NCBI GenBank assembly: GCA_900128395.1
Contig: LT649256.1
Location: 1 to 57,485 of the forward strand
Source: Stramenopiles sp. TOSAG23-2
Taxonomy: Eukaryota; Sar
Reading direction: 5' to 3'
DNA: 57,485 nt
The notes below the pieces were generated by a model. That model was not told the origin of the DNA and did no database searches. It worked only from the letters and a program-made list of their open reading frames with translations. Shown here piece after piece: positions 21,201 through 29,024 of this stretch. Positions within the stretch are counted from its first letter, which is position 1, and each line of letters begins with the position of its first letter. A program made the position numbers and the translations under genes.

Positions 21201-22617
21201 ATTACAACATGAATCAATTGATGTAAATAAAACAAGAACGGATGATGGTGGGACACCTTTGTATATAGCTGCACAAGAAGGCCATAAAGATATAGTTGAT
21301 GCATTATTACAATGTGAATCAATTGATGTAAATAAAGCAACAACGGATGATGGCTTGACACCGTTGTTTAGAGCAGCAGTGTACGGTCATAAAGATATTG
21401 TTGATGTATTATTACAACATGAATCAATTGATGTAAATAAAGCAACAACGGATGATGGTGCAACACCTTTGTTTAGAGCTGCAGATGACGGCCATAAAGA
21501 TATTGTTGATATATTATTACAACATGAATCAATTGATGTAAATAAAACAAGAACGGATGATGGTGCAACACCTTTGTTTAAAGCTGCAGAGTACGGCCAT
21601 AAAGATATAGTTGATGCATTATTACAATGTGAATCAATTGATGTAAATAAAGCAACAACGGATGATGGCTTGACACCGTTGTTTAGAGCAGTAGTGTACG
21701 GTCATAAAGATATTGTTGATGCATTATTACAACATGAATCAATTGATGTAAATAAAACAAGAACGGATGATGGTGCAACACCTTTGTTTAAAGCTGCAGA
21801 GTACGGCCATAAAGATATAGTTGATGCATTATTACAATGTGAATCAATTGATGTAAATAAAGCAACAACGGATGATGGCTTGACACCGTTGTTTAGAGCA
21901 GCAGTGTACGGTCATAAAGATATTGTTGATGTATTATTACAACATGAATCAATTGATGTAAACAAAGCAACAACGGATGATGGTGCAACACCTTTGTTTA
22001 AAGCTGCAGATGACGGTCATAAAGATATTGTTGATGTATTATTACAACATGAATCAATTGATGTAAACAAAGCAACAACGGATGATGGTGCAACACCTTT
22101 GTTTAAAGCTGCAGATGACGGTCATAAAGATATTGTTGATGTATTATTACAACATGAATCAATTGATGTAAATAAAGCAACAACGGATGATGGTGCAACA
22201 CCTTTGTTTAGAGCAGCAGTGGACGGTCATAAAGATATTGTTGATATATTATTACAACATGAATCAATTGATGTAAACAAAGCAACAACGGATGATGGCT
22301 GGACACCGTTGTTTAGAGCAGCAGAGCACGGCCATAAAGATATTGTTGATGCATTATTACAATGTGAATCAATTGATGTAAATAAAGCAACAACGGATAA
22401 TGGTACGACACCTTTGTATATAGCTGCACAAAACGGCCATAAAGATATTGTTGATGCATTATTACGACATGAATCAATTGATATAAATAAAGCAAGAACG
22501 GATGATGACATGACACCATTACTTATAGCTTCTCAAATCGGCCATATTGAAATCATGGAACAATTGAAAAATCATGGTGCAAATGACAATGCTGAATTGT
22601 CTGCAGGAAAGAACTAA
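18223..22617 (+). CDS. RRM / U-box / U-box / ankyrin-repeat protein
   Basis: 1464 residues. Residues ~22-98 form an RRM with RNP2 VHISNLP and RNP1 KGWGFVTF, an RNA-binding fold. Two U-boxes follow (~104-165 and ~273-335), each with the D-DPV-CDGNTYS core, so the protein is a likely E2-binding ubiquitin ligase. A 107-residue segment is tandemly duplicated (nt 19207-19527 and 19528-19848, about three base differences). About 26 ankyrin repeats fill the rest; the last 15 are nearly identical 35-residue units. Ankyrin arrays bind proteins, so this part would select substrates. The TAA at 22615-22617 is followed in frame by another ankyrin-like stretch (GANAIWCAAYGGKVES), so an ancestral C-terminus was lost. 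The ATG at 18223 directly precedes the RRM. Confidence 0.93.
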   Translation: MASQVAAEQENATITVPPFKVHISNLPLDCMEHHIPNFFMEDRDDIKNIKIKRLNGNSKGWGFVTFGTLESMKHALTLSGKGFGGNIIKVKVAIDNNDEQKKTLLTCVIAEETLDDPVVLCDGNTYSRNAIEKWLEVYNTSPLTKKELTTKILYPNLFAQKKLRKCKETGNEKNDANILGFFSVPKMSIDLLNRTKNPQRDEGEDNSNSILSNGYPAPFIVDNAPANNNNNITPLPSTSPLNKSGEIQSDNDPSPPQMKRIKSLQVASPEEIDLMCIFTQQLFEDPVITCDGNTYSEKNIKKWFEEHNTSPLTNKQLSTKIYYPNIMVEKYVLAYKEKLGIKLIELIERKEMKRIEEMLEEGKADLNLCRPEDGKSAASMAFELGLKDVLYSLYLKGAVECQRQQDIVELIFSIENVDMSKLLQAASEFGHNGMFEKYVLAYKEKLGIKLIELIERKEMKRIEEMLEEGKADLNLCRPEDGKSAASMAFELGLKDVLYSLYLKGAVECQRQQDIVELIFSIENVDTSKLLQAASEFGHKGMFELIFNANDNDNNKLHQNNHTLLHVAAENGHIEIVDLLLKVRNLDVNKADDVIGETALLKAARKGQHAIVARLLNAKGINVNKEKVTGSTPLFVAVSKGHKAIVELLLSANDIDVNKTDNDGWTSLLLSVHEGHKYIVESLLKVNDIRINKANSDNETPLNRAASQGNLEIVELLLKVNDVKVNMANDNGYTPLITAATKGHKEIVELLLKVNDIKVNVANNDGYTPLFIAATKGDKEIVELLLKVNDIDVNKTDNDNETPLFMTVRQGNIEIVKLLLNANDIDINKSDVTARTPLYKAVSEGHKDIVELLLKVNNVDINKTNNEGYTPLMKAASEGHKEIFELLLNVNDIAIDVNKGTTDDGKTPLYFAAQYGHKDIVNVLLQHESVDVNKATTDDGWTPLYVAADDGHKDIVDILLQHESIDVNKATTDDGWTPLFRAAEHGHKDIVDILLQHESIDVNKTRTDDGGTPLYIAAQEGHKDIVDALLQCESIDVNKATTDDGLTPLFRAAVYGHKDIVDVLLQHESIDVNKATTDDGATPLFRAADDGHKDIVDILLQHESIDVNKTRTDDGATPLFKAAEYGHKDIVDALLQCESIDVNKATTDDGLTPLFRAVVYGHKDIVDALLQHESIDVNKTRTDDGATPLFKAAEYGHKDIVDALLQCESIDVNKATTDDGLTPLFRAAVYGHKDIVDVLLQHESIDVNKATTDDGATPLFKAADDGHKDIVDVLLQHESIDVNKATTDDGATPLFKAADDGHKDIVDVLLQHESIDVNKATTDDGATPLFRAAVDGHKDIVDILLQHESIDVNKATTDDGWTPLFRAAEHGHKDIVDALLQCESIDVNKATTDNGTTPLYIAAQNGHKDIVDALLRHESIDINKARTDDDMTPLLIASQIGHIEIMEQLKNHGANDNAELSAGKN
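19207..19848 (+). repeat. 321-bp in-frame tandem duplication
   Basis: Copies at 19207-19527 and 19528-19848 differ at only about three bases (TTAGAA/TTGGAA, GATATG/GATACG, AACGGC/AAAGGC). The copy encodes 107 residues starting EKYVLAYKEKLG, following the second U-box. The event must be recent or kept uniform by gene conversion. Confidence 0.9.
20975..22560 (+). repeat. Fifteen-unit 105-bp ankyrin repeat array
   Basis: Units have the pattern GHKDIVDxLLQHESIDVNK followed by xxTDDGxTPLFxAA and repeat every 105 bp; for example GCAGATGACGGTCAT recurs at 22006 and 22111. A higher-order pair of units (TRTDDGATPLFKAAEY then LTPLFRAxVY) is itself repeated. Older, more diverged ankyrin units precede this array. 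Confidence 0.92.
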
Positions 22618-23331
22618 GGTGCAAATGCAATATGGTGTGCAGCATATGGTGGTAAAGTTGAATCTATAGAAATTTTAATATCATGGCAAGTGACAGTAAT
22701 GATGTGATGGTGCTGGTGGTAGAAAAAACTAAAAAAAAACGTGCTGAAAATATAATAATTGAAAATTATTATACTAATACGAGGAGTCGCTAAATTTTCT
22801 ATGTATATGGAGATATAACAGGGAAAAAGACAGAGAAGGCACCCCTCCTTGTCCAAATCCTCCGTTTTCCCTCTCAGGAAGATATAGCTACAGTATTTTT
22901 AGAACCACCTGTACAAAGACGTAATGATAAGGTAAGCTGATGCAGAGTCCTATATTGTAAAATATCGGATATTTATTTTAACATATTGACAGAAAAATCG
23001 ATTACATTTTTGTACTTTCGGTCCAATATTATTCTAGAACTAGCGTTGTAAGGGTCTTGAGAAAATTGAAATACGCAGGTAGAAAAAACATTTTAAAACG
23101 ATACACTATTGACTTAAAATAACATACACATAGCATTATTTCCCATCTAATCTTCCTCAATTCGACGTGTCCATCCATCCATTGCAAGTTGCCATTTTTT
23201 TACAATTTTATTTAATAGATACCTCTCTTGATATAATAGAAAGATGAAAGACGTTCCATGTATGTATATTATATATTGGAATAAATCAAACTTTCAGAAT
23301 ATATATATATGTATTAATTGTACGATACATC
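22618..23331. other. Intergenic region with ankyrin remnant and dispersed repeat copy B
   Basis: The first ~90 bases continue the ankyrin frame past the stop codon. Dispersed repeat copy B follows at ~22695-22850. The rest is AT-rich leader of the gene at 23332, with no other ORF of substance. Confidence 0.55.
22695..22850 (+). repeat. Dispersed repeat, copy B
   Basis: Direct-orientation partner of copy A (17420-17627), sharing AAAAAAAAACGTGCTGAAAA, GAGTCGCT, TATGGAGATATAA, GGAAAAAGACAGAGAAGG and GCACCCCTCCTT. It lies just past the ankyrin gene. Confidence 0.8.
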
Positions 23332-23937
23332 ATGAGTAGACGAAAACAACAACGAAATAATTATAGTGAGAGTGATAGTAGTAGCGATGATGATGATGCA
23401 CCAGAGGAAGTATCTACATCAAATTGGGGAAAAGAAACATTTTTATCGAAAAAACTATCAGAACAAAATGCAAAAGATGAAATTAAACGTATAGCTACAG
23501 AACGTAGAAAAGCTATTGCAGATAAAATAAGAAAACGACAAGAAGAATCTAAGAAACAAAAAGCATTGAAATTGAAACAAGAAGAGGCGGAAAGGCAACG
23601 TAGAATTGCTAATGGTGAAGAGGAAGAAGAAGACGATGAAGATGATGAAGATGAATATAATAATAATAATAATAATGAAAAACAACAACGTATTGATTAT
23701 ACAAAACCACAATTGAAGGAAGGATTTCATATTCAAGTATTACCAGACGATGATGATGATGAACATGTTGGATATAAAAAGGTTGAAAAATCAGCATTAG
23801 ATTTTGCACAAAATGCATTATATAGAAATCAAAATCGTGTACCAACACATTTAGCAATTTCAACGAAACGTAAAGGAAGGCCAGCATATCATTTTAATCA
23901 AAATAAAGCATCAAAAAAAAAGAAAAAAAGAAGTTAA
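23332..23937 (+). CDS. Charged coiled-coil protein, nucleolar NOL7/UTP16-like C-terminus
   Basis: 201 residues. The N-terminus is Ser/Asp-rich (SDSSSDDDDA). A long Lys/Arg/Glu helix follows (residues ~35-95), then an acidic DDEDDEDE stretch and a poly-Asn run. The C-terminal block SALDFAQNALYRNQNRVPTH with a final KKKKKRS matches, by eye, the conserved end of NOL7/Bud21 (NUC129) nucleolar proteins, which belong to the small-subunit processome in rRNA maturation. The basic tail is a likely nuclear or nucleolar signal. Family call is tentative; the gene itself looks real from its ATG, composition and upstream leader. Confidence 0.7.
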   Translation: MSRRKQQRNNYSESDSSSDDDDAPEEVSTSNWGKETFLSKKLSEQNAKDEIKRIATERRKAIADKIRKRQEESKKQKALKLKQEEAERQRRIANGEEEEEDDEDDEDEYNNNNNNEKQQRIDYTKPQLKEGFHIQVLPDDDDDEHVGYKKVEKSALDFAQNALYRNQNRVPTHLAISTKRKGRPAYHFNQNKASKKKKKRS

Positions 23938-24250
23938 AAAAAAATAAACACATCAAGATTTTTATTAAATATATGATATAATTGATTAATTTTATTTATG
24001 TTAACGATGCTTGATTTTATACACGAGAAGCCGTATATAAAATATACGGGCTTCGTCATAAAAAAATGCAATAAATCTGAATCCCTCTACTATCTCCTTG
24101 TAAATACCTGTGGTAAATATTTTATATATTTTTGTGTTTCTCAAGATGTAACAAAAATAAATCTGAACTCGTCTACAGTTGTTTATAGTACTCTCTCATA
24201 TATTTTGAGATTTTCATTTTTTATAATAAAAAAAACAGAGTCACCTCTTC
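23938..24250. other. Convergent intergenic region with strong stem-loop
   Basis: Between the genes ending at 23937 and 24251. A stem-loop at 24024-24054 has arms CGAGAAGCCGTATAT and ATATACGGGCTTCG with one bulge. It is a candidate bidirectional 3' signal. Otherwise AT-rich with no gene. Confidence 0.5.
24024..24054. terminator. Stem-loop between convergent genes
   Basis: Arms GAAGCC-GTATAT and ATATAC-GGGCTTC can pair over about 12 bp with a small loop of As. It is the most stable-looking hairpin in any convergent gap of this window. 3'-end role inferred from position. Confidence 0.4.
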
Positions 24251-25153
24251 TCATCCTTCCTCCTCGTCCAATTTTGTAAATTTAACTTTACCATTTTGAA
24301 TCAATTGACTTTTACGTCGTCGTGGTGTTCGAATATCAACTTTTACAAATTCAACTTTAGTAGCAGTATCTTTTTCAACCAATGTTTTCTTTTCTTCCTC
24401 CTCCTCCTCCATCTCACCTACTACTACTCCCCCCCCCCTTCTCCTCCTCCTCGCCATAGTACGCGGTATTACTCTACCAATTTTCCACTTCTCCACATCA
24501 CGTTCTGAATACCCAATTTCCATAAAATCAACATACCCTTTCAAACGGATCCAATAGAACAACACCAACATAACCAATACTCCACGTGGCATCCATATAA
24601 AAAAAGATCCACTTAACGCTTCTTCTCCACCATATATATTTGCATACGTTGCCATTAAACCAACTGTGTACAACCAAACCATAGCAGCATCAAGCCCAGT
24701 TTGTATACAATTTGGGTCGAACATCCTTCGGTCGCGTTGATGGTAATATGGTGGATACCGTATACCTGCAAACAATAAAATGATACCACCTACTAAAACA
24801 ACCCAAGATGCTATAATACCATTTTGAACTTTACCCAAGAAGATGGTAAAACAAAGCAATAATAATTTTACAAATACAACAACTCCATCGTATTCTAAAT
24901 TGTTTGAGCTATACGGATGTTCTGCATGGCGATGTGGACTGGTATCATCCGACCAATCCCATATTTGAGGTATTTTCATTTCAATTGCTGGCAAATGATA
25001 ATCCACTTTGACAAGGCGTGGAATCAACACTACTAGAATCATCATGCAAGGACATGTGTAAATCATATACTTTGTAATATGATGGAAAGTAAAACATTCA
25101 ACGCAAGGATCGGCGTCCAAATGCCACATGGTTTTGGTTGCAAAAAGATTCAT
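24251..25153 (-). CDS. Multi-pass membrane protein with basic tail, family unknown
   Basis: 300 residues. Hydrophobic helices lie at about residues 30-47 (MIYTCPCMMILVVLIPRLV), 90-105, 115-130, 158-172 and 185-205. A cytosol-type tail follows with poly-Arg (RRRRRGGG), poly-Glu and Lys-rich segments. The N-terminus has Cys and His residues (DPCVECFTFHH). No transporter motif is recognised. The start at 25151-25153 overlaps the start of the opposite-strand gene at 25128 by 26 bp, so a downstream Met (Met9 or Met30) may be the true start. Confidence 0.65.
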   Translation of the reverse strand: MNLFATKTMWHLDADPCVECFTFHHITKYMIYTCPCMMILVVLIPRLVKVDYHLPAIEMKIPQIWDWSDDTSPHRHAEHPYSSNNLEYDGVVVFVKLLLLCFTIFLGKVQNGIIASWVVLVGGIILLFAGIRYPPYYHQRDRRMFDPNCIQTGLDAAMVWLYTVGLMATYANIYGGEEALSGSFFIWMPRGVLVMLVLFYWIRLKGYVDFMEIGYSERDVEKWKIGRVIPRTMARRRRRGGGVVVGEMEEEEEEKKTLVEKDTATKVEFVKVDIRTPRRRKSQLIQNGKVKFTKLDEEEG

Positions 25154-25481
25154 TGTAGTATGGTTGTTATATGCAGTTTTATTTTGCTCTGAGAACGTGG
25201 TGCCACTTTTGCAGGACCGTGGGGATATGAATTATATGGACATCACTTGCAAAGCACCTCTTCTTTTTAATAACGTCACAAATACCCAAGGTCCAAGTTT
25301 GGTAGTAGATATATTATGGGTTTTAATGTATGTATATGGTACATTGGCAATAATTAGTGTATTGTTTGTAGTTGCTGTATTAATTGCCCTACCATTTATC
25401 TTTATATGGGAATCTTTCGACGAGATTGCAGACGCATTTCCACGAATTGCGTTTTTTCAATTGGGAAAATATTTTGATTGA
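25128..25481 (+). CDS. Small two-helix membrane protein
   Basis: 117 residues with an N-terminal signal or anchor segment (RFIVVWLLYAVLFCSENVV), a ~40-residue lumenal-type region with Cys and two sequons (NNVT, NVTN), and a long hydrophobic helix (GTLAIISVLFVVAVLIALPF) before an acidic and aromatic tail. No family recognised. It is arranged head to head with the membrane protein at 24251-25153, the two 5' ends overlapping. Confidence 0.5.
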   Translation: MVLVAKRFIVVWLLYAVLFCSENVVPLLQDRGDMNYMDITCKAPLLFNNVTNTQGPSLVVDILWVLMYVYGTLAIISVLFVVAVLIALPFIFIWESFDEIADAFPRIAFFQLGKYFD

Positions 25482-25482
25482 T

Positions 25483-25921
25483 ATGGAGTTTACAAAAATA
25501 GCATCAATGCGATCGTTTGAACGGCGTGTTAGAAATGCATCTACGTTGAAAAATGTACCATCATTAGACACCATAGAAAAAGAACTGGAACGTGTTGGAT
25601 TTATAGTAATTGATAATGCATTTTGAAGAAAATGTGTCAAAAGAATGTATAAAAGAAATAGATGAAATGTATTTTAAAAATGTTTTAACACCTGGTAAAA
25701 TAGATGATAAAGTTATCGATCCAAAAACTGGTACATATAAAATGTATCGTTCCGATTATAAAATATATTTTTTTGGTTCAAAATCAAATAGTGAAAACGA
25801 ACGTTTCAACCATGCTAAAATTAAATATGCATATATAATAAAAGCGATGAAATATCATTTAGATATAAATTGCGTGAACAAATGCTACATTTTTATAAAA
25901 AATATAAAGTTTTTATTTTAA
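25483..25921 (+). pseudogene. Fragment resembling the N-terminus of a 2OG-Fe(II) oxygenase
   Basis: A frame from ATG 25483 encodes ~47 residues ending ERVGFIVIDNAF and stops at a TGA. One base over, the frame continues as EENVSKECIKEIDEMYF to 25921. Omitting one T from the TTTT run at ~25621-25624 joins them. The pattern GFxVIDNxxxxxxxxEC is typical of the first strand and helix of prolyl-4-hydroxylase-like dioxygenases. The Fe-binding HxD...H region is missing, because the frame degenerates and ends early. It is most likely a decayed gene fragment; the family call is tentative. Confidence 0.45.
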
Positions 25922-26055
25922 TATATTTTAAAATATACCAGAGTATCATATGCATATGTATTTTTATTAATAATCTCATTTAAATTAATAATACACGTAA
26001 CTCTCATTTTTTTCAAATTTTTTTCAACACACCACATACCACATTAAAATATCAA

Positions 26056-26099
26056 TACGAACCAGTTCGTAAATAAAAAATATTATACGAAGTCGTATA
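26056..26099. terminator. Two adjacent palindromes between convergent genes
   Basis: TACGAAC-CA-GTTCGTA at 26056-26071 and TATACGA-AG-TCGTATA at 26084-26099, both with perfect 7-bp arms, lie in the 200-bp gap between the gene ends at 25921 and 26122. Candidate bidirectional 3' signals; role inferred. Confidence 0.4.
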
Positions 26100-26121
26100 C
26101 ATTATCAAACTCTTTTCCTTT

Positions 26122-28236
26122 TTATTCAACATCATCAACCCAATAATGCATCTGGCATTCCCCCCAAACCGATGCAGCTGCAAGTAATGTATTGGGATCA
26201 TGCACATAAATTTCACCAGAAATGTTTGGAATAAGTTCTTTCATTTGCTTTGCCAAATTATGTGCATAATCTGGGCGTCCAATACTACTAATGCAAACGT
26301 TTTTAATAAATTTACCTTTCGTTAACTCGGCCATTTTTTCAAAGGTTTCTTTTGTCATTTGATCCTTCGCTTCTTGCCCAGCTTCAGCTTCAGCAATTAC
26401 AGCAAAAAATGCTGCAACTTTCCACATCGATTTTGGTGGATTGTCCCTAGGTTCACCAACATTGTCAGGTAAACAGCCTGTAATGAACGTTTGCCCAGGT
26501 TTAATTTGAGAACCATCACCTAATGATTTAATACGTCCAGTTTTGGCTAATTGAACTACTGATTCAGACGCACTCCAAAACATGTGATATGCCCTTTTAT
26601 CGACATAGTTCATACGTGCAATAGCTTCATCTTTTGTCATTCCAGCCTCTGCACATCGTAATCCTTCCATAACCATTTGAGCACTCTCACAACCTATGTA
26701 TCCTGAATCCCACATTGTAATACGTTTTTGCTCTTCTTCTGTACACATTTTCAATGCGGCAAAACAATTTCTTGTAAACGCGGATCCCCAACCTGCTAAT
26801 GTCAATGCTAGTACATCTTTCCCTGGATTTTCACTTAATGCTTTTTTTAAAGCAAATTTATATGTAATTGGTGTAGCTGCTGCAGTAAAAACACGCTCCG
26901 GTTCATTTCTTAATTTTTGATATATTGGCAATGGTGGGAAATTATCATAATCCGAGACAACAACTGGCTCGCCTGTGCTTTTAGGAATAATATAAGCTTC
27001 CAATAAGTTGATATATCTATGATGGCCAATTGGTACTAAACCATCACATGCTATCACAAACTTAGCGTTAGACATGTCGTATAGAGCCTTGCCATGTTCC
27101 AATTCATATTCAAGAAACATATCTTCCACTTTTTCTTTGAATACACGCCCTGGCCTTTTTTCATCATTTGAAAACGTACCAGCAATTTCAAATACTTTTT
27201 CTGGATTATTTGTATGAACATGTATTTTACACATATCTCCACCAGTTTTAGATGGTGCTTGAACGGCAACAAAACTATCACCTAATTCATTTGCGTCAAT
27301 TTCAGTTTGAAATGCTTTTTCAATATCAACTTTCGTTACACCATCTTTCAATTGAACAACAGCTTCCGTGCAAAATTGGAATTTGGAACCTTCCACAATA
27401 TGTTCTACATCTTTAGTCAATTTTTCATCCAAATCTTCCGAGCCTAATTTCACTGCCATAATGATGGAAGGATCATCCATTTTTAATTCACCTTTTATTG
27501 CTTTAAGTATACCTTCAATGATAAATACAAAGCCAGCAGCACCACTATCAACAACTCCAGCTTCTTTTAAAATAAATTTACCATCCACTTGTAATTGATC
27601 TGGTGTCTTTGCTAATTCTTCCGCTGCTTTAGCATACCAATTTGTAACAAAGCTTTCCAACGTCTTACCAGTGCAATCAACATTTTGGCAACAATCGCGT
27701 GCAACACTACACATTGTACCTTCAACCATATTTGATACAGCATTTTGCATTGAAACTCCAGCTGCGGATATTGCAGCAGCATATTCTTCCACAGTAATTT
27801 CCTCTTTCCCAAGTTTTCCAATTTCTCTTGATAATGAAATGTAAAAGTGTGATAAAATTGTACCACTATTGCCTTGGCCATATATCAATACATCAGCAGC
27901 AAAGTTTCTAGATGCTTGTACAATACTTTTTGGTGGGTCCAAAAATAAAGTTTTTACTGGATTTTTTAAACAAATACACATGTTGTTTCCAGTGTCACCA
28001 TCTGGTATTGGGAAAACATTCGTAACATTTAAATGATTTTTTTTCTCTGTTAAGAAAATCAATGCTGCCATAGTCATTTGCGTGTAAGCATATCCATCTA
28101 CCATGGTAATTTCTTTTGTTAAATCAGATAAAAGTTCTAATTTCTCAATTTTTTGTACAGACCTTGTTTTTTCTACTAATGCATTACGTTCTGCAAGGTA
28201 TTTCTCAAATTCTTCTTCATCATTAATGGATGCCAT
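26122..28236 (-). CDS. DhaL-DegV fusion, fatty-acid-kinase-like (FakA plus FakB in one chain)
   Basis: 704 residues. The N-terminal third is a DhaL (DAK2) kinase domain, with the Mg-ATP motif FPIPDGDTGNNM (~75-85), a GQGNSG loop and GVVDSGAAGF (~230). A middle domain with FCTEAVVQL and KIHVHTNNPEKV matches the C-terminal part of bacterial FakA/YloV. From ~395 a DegV-type lipid-binding domain follows (TPITYKFALKKAL, TLAGWGSAFTRNC, MWDSGYIGCESAQ, SVVQLAKTGRIKSLG). In bacteria FakA phosphorylates fatty acids held by the separate DegV protein FakB; here both are one polypeptide, so acyl-phosphate formation in cis is the likely reaction. No leader is evident, so it is probably cytosolic. Good ATG at 28236. 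Confidence 0.88.
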   Translation of the reverse strand: MASINDEEEFEKYLAERNALVEKTRSVQKIEKLELLSDLTKEITMVDGYAYTQMTMAALIFLTEKKNHLNVTNVFPIPDGDTGNNMCICLKNPVKTLFLDPPKSIVQASRNFAADVLIYGQGNSGTILSHFYISLSREIGKLGKEEITVEEYAAAISAAGVSMQNAVSNMVEGTMCSVARDCCQNVDCTGKTLESFVTNWYAKAAEELAKTPDQLQVDGKFILKEAGVVDSGAAGFVFIIEGILKAIKGELKMDDPSIIMAVKLGSEDLDEKLTKDVEHIVEGSKFQFCTEAVVQLKDGVTKVDIEKAFQTEIDANELGDSFVAVQAPSKTGGDMCKIHVHTNNPEKVFEIAGTFSNDEKRPGRVFKEKVEDMFLEYELEHGKALYDMSNAKFVIACDGLVPIGHHRYINLLEAYIIPKSTGEPVVVSDYDNFPPLPIYQKLRNEPERVFTAAATPITYKFALKKALSENPGKDVLALTLAGWGSAFTRNCFAALKMCTEEEQKRITMWDSGYIGCESAQMVMEGLRCAEAGMTKDEAIARMNYVDKRAYHMFWSASESVVQLAKTGRIKSLGDGSQIKPGQTFITGCLPDNVGEPRDNPPKSMWKVAAFFAVIAEAEAGQEAKDQMTKETFEKMAELTKGKFIKNVCISSIGRPDYAHNLAKQMKELIPNISGEIYVHDPNTLLAAASVWGECQMHYWVDDVE

Positions 28237-29024
28237 GTTCTGTTTTTTTTTTCGTTTTTTAAAAGATTAATATATATATATAGATATAGATGTACAATAC
28301 AATATATTCTTTCAATGATTATACATTGTTTCCTTTTGCCTCTAGCTGAGGAGAGGATATCTATTTTATATAAATATATATATTATATATTAGTACTTCA
28401 AGTTGTTTTTTTCGCAACAAAATTAAAAAAAAAAAGACAGATTCCGGGTTAGAACGTAAAATAAATCTATATATATAGGAATATCATTATATTCTACTAA
28501 GTACAAATATGTCTATCGCAATAATATGTACACAGCATTAAATTATAACACCTGCTATTCCCATACTAAATCAGTACAAATATGTCTTTCGCAATACTAT
28601 ATACACAGCATTGAATTATAACACCTGCTATTCCCATACTAAATCACCAACCCGACGTTTTTTATTTTGAGATCCAGAGATCCGCCGTCTCACATTTACA
28701 AGGAGTGTAAGGTGTATTTATTATTATTATTATAAGTACGGGCCACAAGGAGTTTTTTGCGTGGAAAATGTGAAAGATACCGGAGCAGCTCTATAATACC
28801 TGGTATACTAATACGACTAGCACACTACTATAACAATACGACTACTAAACTTTTTTAGCACTTTTTACACAACAAATTAATAAAATAAAATGGAGTAAAC
28901 ATTGCCAGGATTGCTCACTATAATAGATAAATACTGTTGTAGAAGGAGACATACTCGAAATTGGATACGGATGTATACATCCCCCGTTATATATATATGT
29001 ATATTTAGTTGTGTTTATTCAAAA
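28237..29024. promoter_or_regulatory. Divergent intergenic region with a 73-bp tandem duplication
   Basis: Shared upstream region of the DhaL-DegV gene and the zinc-knuckle/U-box gene. It contains a 73-bp tandem repeat at 28501-28646 and the palindrome ATACCTGGTAT at 28796-28806. An open frame extends upstream of 29025, but the ATG at 29025 is the better start. Confidence 0.5.
28501..28646 (+). repeat. 73-bp tandem duplication, two copies
   Basis: Copies at 28501-28573 and 28574-28646 both begin GTACAAATATGTCT and end CATACTAAATCA. They differ at about four or five bases. Confidence 0.88.

Noticed and set aside
20040..22519. Long minus-strand open frames opposite the ankyrin gene
   Set aside because: They are frame shadows of the 105-bp repeat array, which repeats any stop-free antisense frame; the sense strand has firm domains.
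20975..22560. Regular repeats as a CRISPR array
   Set aside because: The units are contiguous coding ankyrin repeats without spacers, in a eukaryotic gene.
25483..25921. Euplotes-like programmed +1 frameshift at TTT-TGA
   Set aside because: Only this site fits; the other frame breaks go the opposite way and lack the slippery context, so decay or indel is simpler.
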